From: Sphaerosporella brunnea
Lineage: Eukaryota > Ascomycota > Pezizomycetes > Pezizales > Pyronemataceae
Reading direction: 5' to 3'
Assembly (NCBI GenBank): GCA_008704415.1
Contig: VXIS01000080.1
Location: forward strand, 88,621-152,620
DNA: 64,000 bases
Part shown: piece by piece, positions 59,876 through 64,000 of the stretch
Position numbering within the stretch: the first letter of the stretch is position 1
Layout: each line of letters starts with the position of its first letter
The notes under the pieces: model-generated
What the model was told of the DNA's origin: nothing
Seen by the model: the letters and a program-made list of their open reading frames with translations, nothing else
Databases searched by the model: none
Program-made: the position numbers and the translations under genes

Positions 59876-61940
59876 ATGTTTACAAGTTCAACTTTGCAAA
59901 TCCGTCCTCAAGCTCCACGGCCCTTGCAGACTGCAACTGCAGCCGGAACAGCAGCATCAACCTTAAACTGTTCCCCTTTACACCCTTTCACTGCAACTCC
60001 TCCTACCGCGACTCCATCCACCGCGATTCTTCTCACTACAACTTCTTGCACCGCAACTCCTTCCCCCGCAACTCCTCTCACCGCAACTCCTCTCACCGCA
60101 ACTCCTCTCACCGCAACTCCTTCCACAATACCTGCATCAGACAGTGCTTCCTCGCAATCTCCAGTGTCGGTACCACTGCCCGAGCCAGCAGCAGTGAGCA
60201 AAAAACCAGGCCCGAAAAGACAATCAATTACTGGTACTGCAGCACCGCGATGGTTACCACCCACTACAGCTACACATTCTCGTGCAAAAAGACCTCGAGA
60301 TGTCTCTTTTAAGCTTGCAGTACTGTGGTGGCTGAAGCACACTCAACTAGACAACGGGAAAGGTGGCTTACGGAAACCTACAAGAGAGGAAGCTAAGAAA
60401 AAATTTGGATTGAAAAGTAAATGGCAAATAAACAAGTGGAAGCAAGACAAAGAGCGTTTGCTTGAAGCAAGAGGAAAGACCAAGCGGATTAGCCAAGGTG
60501 TTGGTCGTTGGCTACTGTTGGAAAAGCAGCTGGTTGAGCTTTTTGGTGAACGGAGGTTGGCTGGACGCGTAGTACGGCGACGCTGGTTTGAGCGAACCGC
60601 CAAGCAGATCTATATCGAGCTTTATCCACATTCTGCAAGCAAATTCTGGTTTTCGAACGGCTGGTTCAATCGATTCCTCGCTCGAAATGAGATTACTATG
60701 CGTGTTCTAACCAATAAGGCACAAGAAGCACCAGAGGAATATTTCGATGTGATAGTCAACTTTCTATGTTTCAACCGTCGCAATTCACAACTACGGAATG
60801 GTACTGAGGATATAGTAAGAGAGGCATTTCGACAAGTAGGCTGCTTCCTTTTATCCAACATCCTTAATATGGACCAAACCCCGCTGCCCTGAGAATACCT
60901 GGAGGGTCGTACTTATGAGTTTAAAGGGAAAAGGACCATATAGGTGCGGAGCAAGAAATCTGGGTGGGGCAAGCGTCAAGCAACAATACAGTTGACAATA
61001 TTTGCGGACGGTGTCGCACGCGTTAAACCACTGATAATTTTTCGTGGAACGGAAACCAGTAATAGGACAGCGCGATGCAAGGAGAAGAAGCGGTATGATC
61101 CTCGAGTGATGGTAAAATTCAATGCAAAGGCCTATGCAAACACGCGTAAGTTTTACTACCTAAACAGAAAAAGCTTCTATCGCTCAAGCACTATTTAGAG
61201 ATTATCTTGTTTTGGCTACAGGAAATGCTACTGCCGGTCCTTGGCTCTCGCCTGACGCTACTTGTTATGGACCTTTTACGCTCCCACAAGACAGGTCCCG
61301 TCCGCGAAGTTCTTGAACAACATGATATCACGCTGTCACTGGTTTCTTGTGGCTGCACAGGCCTTGTGCAACCTCTCGATGTATCTGTCAATCGACCATT
61401 CAAAGATATCTTGAAACGAGAGATTGAAGATGAGCTTGATCAAAGGGAGACGGATCCCACGGATGTCAAGGGTAGCAGTGCAGTGGGAGAAATGCGGGTT
61501 CTGATGACGCGTTGTGTTGGACAAGTCTGGTCCACCTTTTGCGAAGACCGGCAGAAAGTAGTAATTAAAAGCTTTCGGCAGCTTGGCATTTCCCTTCCTA
61601 TTGACGGCTCTGCAGACAGGGAGCTCTCGGTTAAAGGTCTATCAACTGACGAACTGGTGGCTGCTCTATCGGAATGGAAAACTCGGGGACTTCCCACTAG
61701 GGACGAGGACGACAGCGAAGATAGTGACTCCGAGAGCGAGGCTGGGGATTCAAATGATGATGTCTCGGCACCACCTTTATTAGATGACTTACTTGACCTC
61801 TCGCCTTCTTTGACAGCTTCACACGGTGGTCAAGGCAGTGGACGAAGGGGTAGACCACGCGGATCCCATGCAGAACGTGATGGAAGGCAACCTGTCTCAA
61901 CTGGACCCGCCGAATTGCTGGAAATCTTGCCGATCATCAA
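59876..61940 (+). pseudogene. pogo/Tigger-like DDE transposase with two in-frame stops
   Basis: The open stretch from 59876 begins with a Thr/Pro/Ala-rich N-terminus. It then carries a helix-turn-helix/CENPB-like region (KPTREEAKKKFGLKSKWQIN, FWFSNGWFNRFLARNEIT). The DDE domain shows MDQTPLP with the first Asp, IFADGVARVKPLIIFRG, LLVMDLLRSHKT with the second Asp (codon 61270) and GLVQPLDVSVNRPFK with the third (codon 61378), spacing D35D. Stops interrupt it at 60890 (TGA) and near 60940 (TAG where the family has Trp). A GT-AG intron at 61146-61197 restores the frame between the second and third blocks. The C-terminal acidic region runs into LTR sequence at about 61941, so the natural end is lost. 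Confidence 0.82.
60050..60125 (+). repeat. 15-bp minisatellite in the transposase N-terminus
   Basis: The unit ACTCCTCTCACCGCA is repeated about four times, with diverged copies on both sides. It encodes repeated TPLTA pentapeptides. Confidence 0.9.
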
Positions 61941-62077
61941 TGTAACGGAGAGGGTCGAGAATAGACTGGAGGGGTCCAAGGTACTCGCGTACAGAGGGGG
62001 CAAGAACGAGAGCAGGAACAAGATCCAAAGGCAGGACAAGAGGCACGACGCGCACGGTAAGGATTCAGATTGGAACT
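61941..62077 (-). repeat. Extra copy of the LTR 3' segment (137 bp)
   Basis: On the minus strand this ends in CTCTCCGTTACA and matches the last ~140 bp of the LTR at 63071-63582. It is a second, tandem copy of the same segment at the end of the adjacent minus-strand LTR. Confidence 0.8.
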
Positions 62078-62578
62078 GTAACGGAGAGGGTCGGGAACAG
62101 GCTGGAGGGGCCCAAGATACTCGCGTACAGAGGGTTATCGGACAGGTTCAGGAACGAGGGGCCGTGACAGGATCCGGAGGCAGGACAAGAGGCGTGACGC
62201 GCACGGTCAGGAACGAAGGTACTCAGATTGACATACGAAGGTTCAGTAAAGAGGAAAGGAAAACGAACAACAAAGCGAAAGCGAAGGCCCCTTATAGCCA
62301 TCACGTGGTTGCGGTGCACCGCGTCACGTGGTAGCCGAACATAACCTCGGCTCGGAGCCATCCCACCGAGCCTCCCTACAGAGCCTCATCACGACACCAC
62401 AAACAACCCCCACTTCCAAACCTCACCACGTGACAACCATTCATGGGGGGGTAAATCTGAGAACAGCAAATGAATCAGCATCCTTTGAAGTCTTAGATCT
62501 GAGAGTTCCAGCCGATTCCATCGAGAGCAAAAGCCGGTAGCTTAGTCGGAAAACTCCATCCAAACTTGCGCCGTGACA
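62078..62578 (-). mobile_element. Ty3/gypsy LTR, minus orientation (about 501 bp)
   Basis: Begins TGTCACGGCGCAAGT at 62578 and ends CCGTTACA at 62078 on the minus strand. It is about 90% or more similar to the plus-strand LTR at 63071-63582, with mainly transition differences by eye. It contains CACGTG boxes and a TATAAGG. It lies directly after the integrase chromodomain stop, as a 3' LTR should. The open frame at 62328-62540 is LTR sequence, not a gene. Confidence 0.85.
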
Positions 62579-62612
62579 GTATCACCCTCCTACGGCTGAG
62601 CTCCAGCGAAGC

Positions 62613-62909
62613 TCATTCATCTTCCGGCAGAGGCCCCAGCTTGTCCGGATAGGCCTCGTCGAAGTGATCGATAGCTTCCAGACCATTGACCATCTCGGCT
62701 GGTTCCCACTTCGGCCGATCGTAGCCGGACCACTTGACCAAATACTGGAGCTTACGCCACCGTCCATGCAGTCGTGAGTCCAATATCCGATCGACAAACC
62801 ACTCCTGCTCGCCCTCACTCTCCACTGGGGGCAGCGAGTCCTGCCGTTGTCCTGGATAGGGGTCATTGGGTGCCGGTTCCAGGAGTGAGACATGGAAGAC
62901 TGGGTGGAC
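62613..62909 (-). pseudogene. Ty3/gypsy integrase C-terminus with chromodomain (fragment)
   Basis: Minus-strand frame: VHPVFHVSLLEPAPNDPYPG, then an acidic linker, then the chromodomain EWFVDRILDSRLHGRWRKLQ / YLVKWSGYDRPKWEPAE, ending in a Pro-Glu-Asp-Glu stop at 62613. This is the end of a chromovirus pol polyprotein. Everything upstream (integrase core, RT, gag) is gone. The fragment breaks at about 62910, where another LTR begins in the opposite orientation. Confidence 0.85.
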
Positions 62910-62910
62910 A

Positions 62911-63070
62911 TGTCACGGCTCAAGGTTAAGGGGTGGCTCGGCGCTAGGGTTAGGGTGTCACGTGACGCGGCGCGCCGCGGTCACGTGACGGGAAAGCATA
63001 AATGGCGAGGTTTCACTTGTTTTTGTTTCTTTTCTTCTTTTCTTCTTTACAGAACGTCTTGTATACTAGC
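62911..63070 (+). mobile_element. Third, shortened LTR fragment, plus orientation
   Basis: Starts TGTCACGGCTCAAGG like the other LTRs but is strongly shortened and divergent. It contains GTCACGTGAC twice around GCGGCGCGCCGCG (62957-62989), then CATAAATGG, and runs to the start of the next LTR at 63071. Confidence 0.65.
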
Positions 63071-63582
63071 TGTCACGGCGCAAGTTGGATGGAGTCTTCC
63101 GACTAAGCTACCGGCTTTTACTCTCAATGAAATCGGCTGGAACTTTCAGATCTAAGGCTTCAAAGGATGCTGATTCATTTGCTGTTCTCAAATTTACCCC
63201 CCCGTTGATGGTTGTCACGTGGTGAGGTTCGGAAGTGGGGGTTGTTTGTGGTGTCGTGATGAGGCTCTGTAGGGGGACTCGGTGGGGTGGCTCCGAGCCG
63301 AGGTTATATTCGGCTACCACGTGGCGCGGCGCACCGCAGTCACGTGATTGCTATAAGGGGCCTTCGCTTCCGCTTTGTTGTTTGTTTTCCCTTTCCTCTT
63401 TACTGAACCTTCGTATGTCAATCTGAGTACCTTCGTTCCAATCTGAATCCTGACCGTGCGCATCGCGCCTCTTGTCCGGCCTCTTGTCCTGCCTTTGGAT
63501 CTTGTCCCAGCTCTCGTTCTTGCCCCCTCTGTACGCGAGTACCTTGGGCCCCTCCAGTCTGTTCTCGACCCTCTCCGTTACA
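63071..63582 (+). mobile_element. Ty3/gypsy 5' LTR, plus orientation (about 512 bp)
   Basis: Begins TGTCACGGCGCAAG and ends CTCTCCGTTACA. It includes TCACGTGGTGAGG, ACCACGTGGCGCGG and GTCACGTGATTGCTATAAGG, suggesting the retrotransposon promoter. Gag follows 80 bp downstream, so this is a 5' LTR whose element leaves the window. The frame at 63108-63320 on the minus strand is LTR sequence, not a gene. No standard TGG-type tRNA primer site is evident after the LTR. Confidence 0.85.
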
Positions 63583-63661
63583 CTAGGTTCAGTCCACCAA
63601 AGCCTAACCTACTCGCTCTGTCTGTCACATCGCCACCTCCCCCTCCCACTCTTGCAACACC

Positions 63662-64000
63662 ATGGCCGCCTACCACGACCTCCGGATCCCTCAGGAGCTC
63701 TGGGCAGCCATCGAAACTGGCGCCCAGGCGCCCCCGGAAGAAGGCTTCCCCCAGGAAGAGCGCGATCAACGTTTGATCGACTTCGCCCATATGGCACAGC
63801 AACTCCTGGCCTGCGAAGCCCCACCCAATGTGGAGGAGGAGCTGGAGGAGACGCGTGCTGAGCTCCGGACAGCCCTTCTCGAACGCGATGCAGCCCGCAC
63901 CGGCCTGGCCGCTGCCCAGCAGCAGGCAAGGGACCTCACGGCCCAACTGAATCAGGTCCTAGCAATCGCCGCCGCCCAGATCCGTGACCACCCTGAAGGA
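63662..64000 (+). CDS. Ty3/gypsy gag, 5' part, cut by the window end
   Basis: The ATG in CACCATGGCCGCC opens a frame that stays open to base 64000 (113 codons). The protein is acidic and helical (EERDQRLIDFAHMAQQLLAC, ELEETRAELRTALLERDAA) and ends in a coiled coil. This fits the N-terminal part of chromovirus Gag before the capsid core. The assignment rests on position after the LTR and on composition; no zinc knuckle is reached. Confidence 0.7.
   Translation, partial: MAAYHDLRIPQELWAAIETGAQAPPEEGFPQEERDQRLIDFAHMAQQLLACEAPPNVEEELEETRAELRTALLERDAARTGLAAAQQQARDLTAQLNQVLAIAAAQIRDHPEG

Noticed and set aside
62328..62540. Pair of similar 70-codon frames here and at 63108-63320
   Set aside because: Both lie within the LTRs, in opposite orientation. 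Their similarity reflects LTR similarity, not a gene pair.
62945..62957. TTAGGG-like repeats, also ACCCTAACC near 53224 and 13266
   Set aside because: Only one or two units each, inside an LTR or ordinary spacer; not a telomere array.

Overview
The window is nuclear DNA of a filamentous ascomycete (Pezizomycotina). The evidence is short introns (about 45-140 nt) with CTNAC-type branch sites, Zn2Cys6 and fungal-type kinesin-14 genes, a mix of housekeeping genes whose closest recognisable relatives are fungal, and fungal chromodomain Ty3/gypsy and pogo-type transposons. The class cannot be fixed from sequence alone; Eurotiomycetes or Lecanoromycetes are possible. I rebuilt exon-intron structures by hand. 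For every spliced gene the exon lengths sum to a whole number of codons and the junctions restore family motifs.

Layout. 1-14.6 kb is gene-dense: a haspin kinase (5' end outside the window), a mitochondrial half-size ABC transporter (MDL1 type, minus), the Hsp90 co-chaperone Cdc37, the CID protein Rtt103, CTP synthase and a mitochondrial Sel1-repeat protein. 14.6-17.8 kb is a relic zone with a decayed P-loop NTPase fragment and a MITE. 17.8-25 kb has an equilibrative nucleoside transporter, Mediator subunit Med20 (minus) and a Zn2Cys6 regulator. 27.6-33.2 kb has an FHIP/RAI16-like dynein-adaptor subunit and dihydroxy-acid dehydratase (minus). 33.2-41.7 kb is a second relic zone holding a nested MITE pair, a Ser/Thr kinase and a dead DDE transposase. 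41.7-59.3 kb is again gene-dense: a GT34 mannosyltransferase, two conserved-looking unknown proteins, NC2-alpha (Bur6), a NOSIP-type RING protein, a C-terminal-motor kinesin (KlpA/Kar3 type), tafazzin and, divergently, a Loa1/Vps66-type acyltransferase. 59.9-64 kb is a transposon graveyard: a pogo-like transposase with two stops, into whose 3' side run LTR-retrotransposon pieces in opposite orientations, followed by an LTR and gag that leave the window.

Functionally this is mainly core biology rather than a gene cluster. Two glycerolipid acyltransferases share one promoter region. Three transcription factors or cofactors (Rtt103, Med20, NC2-alpha) and two nucleotide-metabolism genes (CTP synthase, nucleoside transporter) lie in the window but are not visibly co-regulated. 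The most unusual molecular feature is an apparent AT-AC intron in CTP synthase, where no phase-compatible GT or GC donor exists and AT-AC removal restores the family sequence exactly. The most informative genome-dynamics feature is a TA-flanked MITE sitting inside another MITE, whose empty site is preserved elsewhere in the window.
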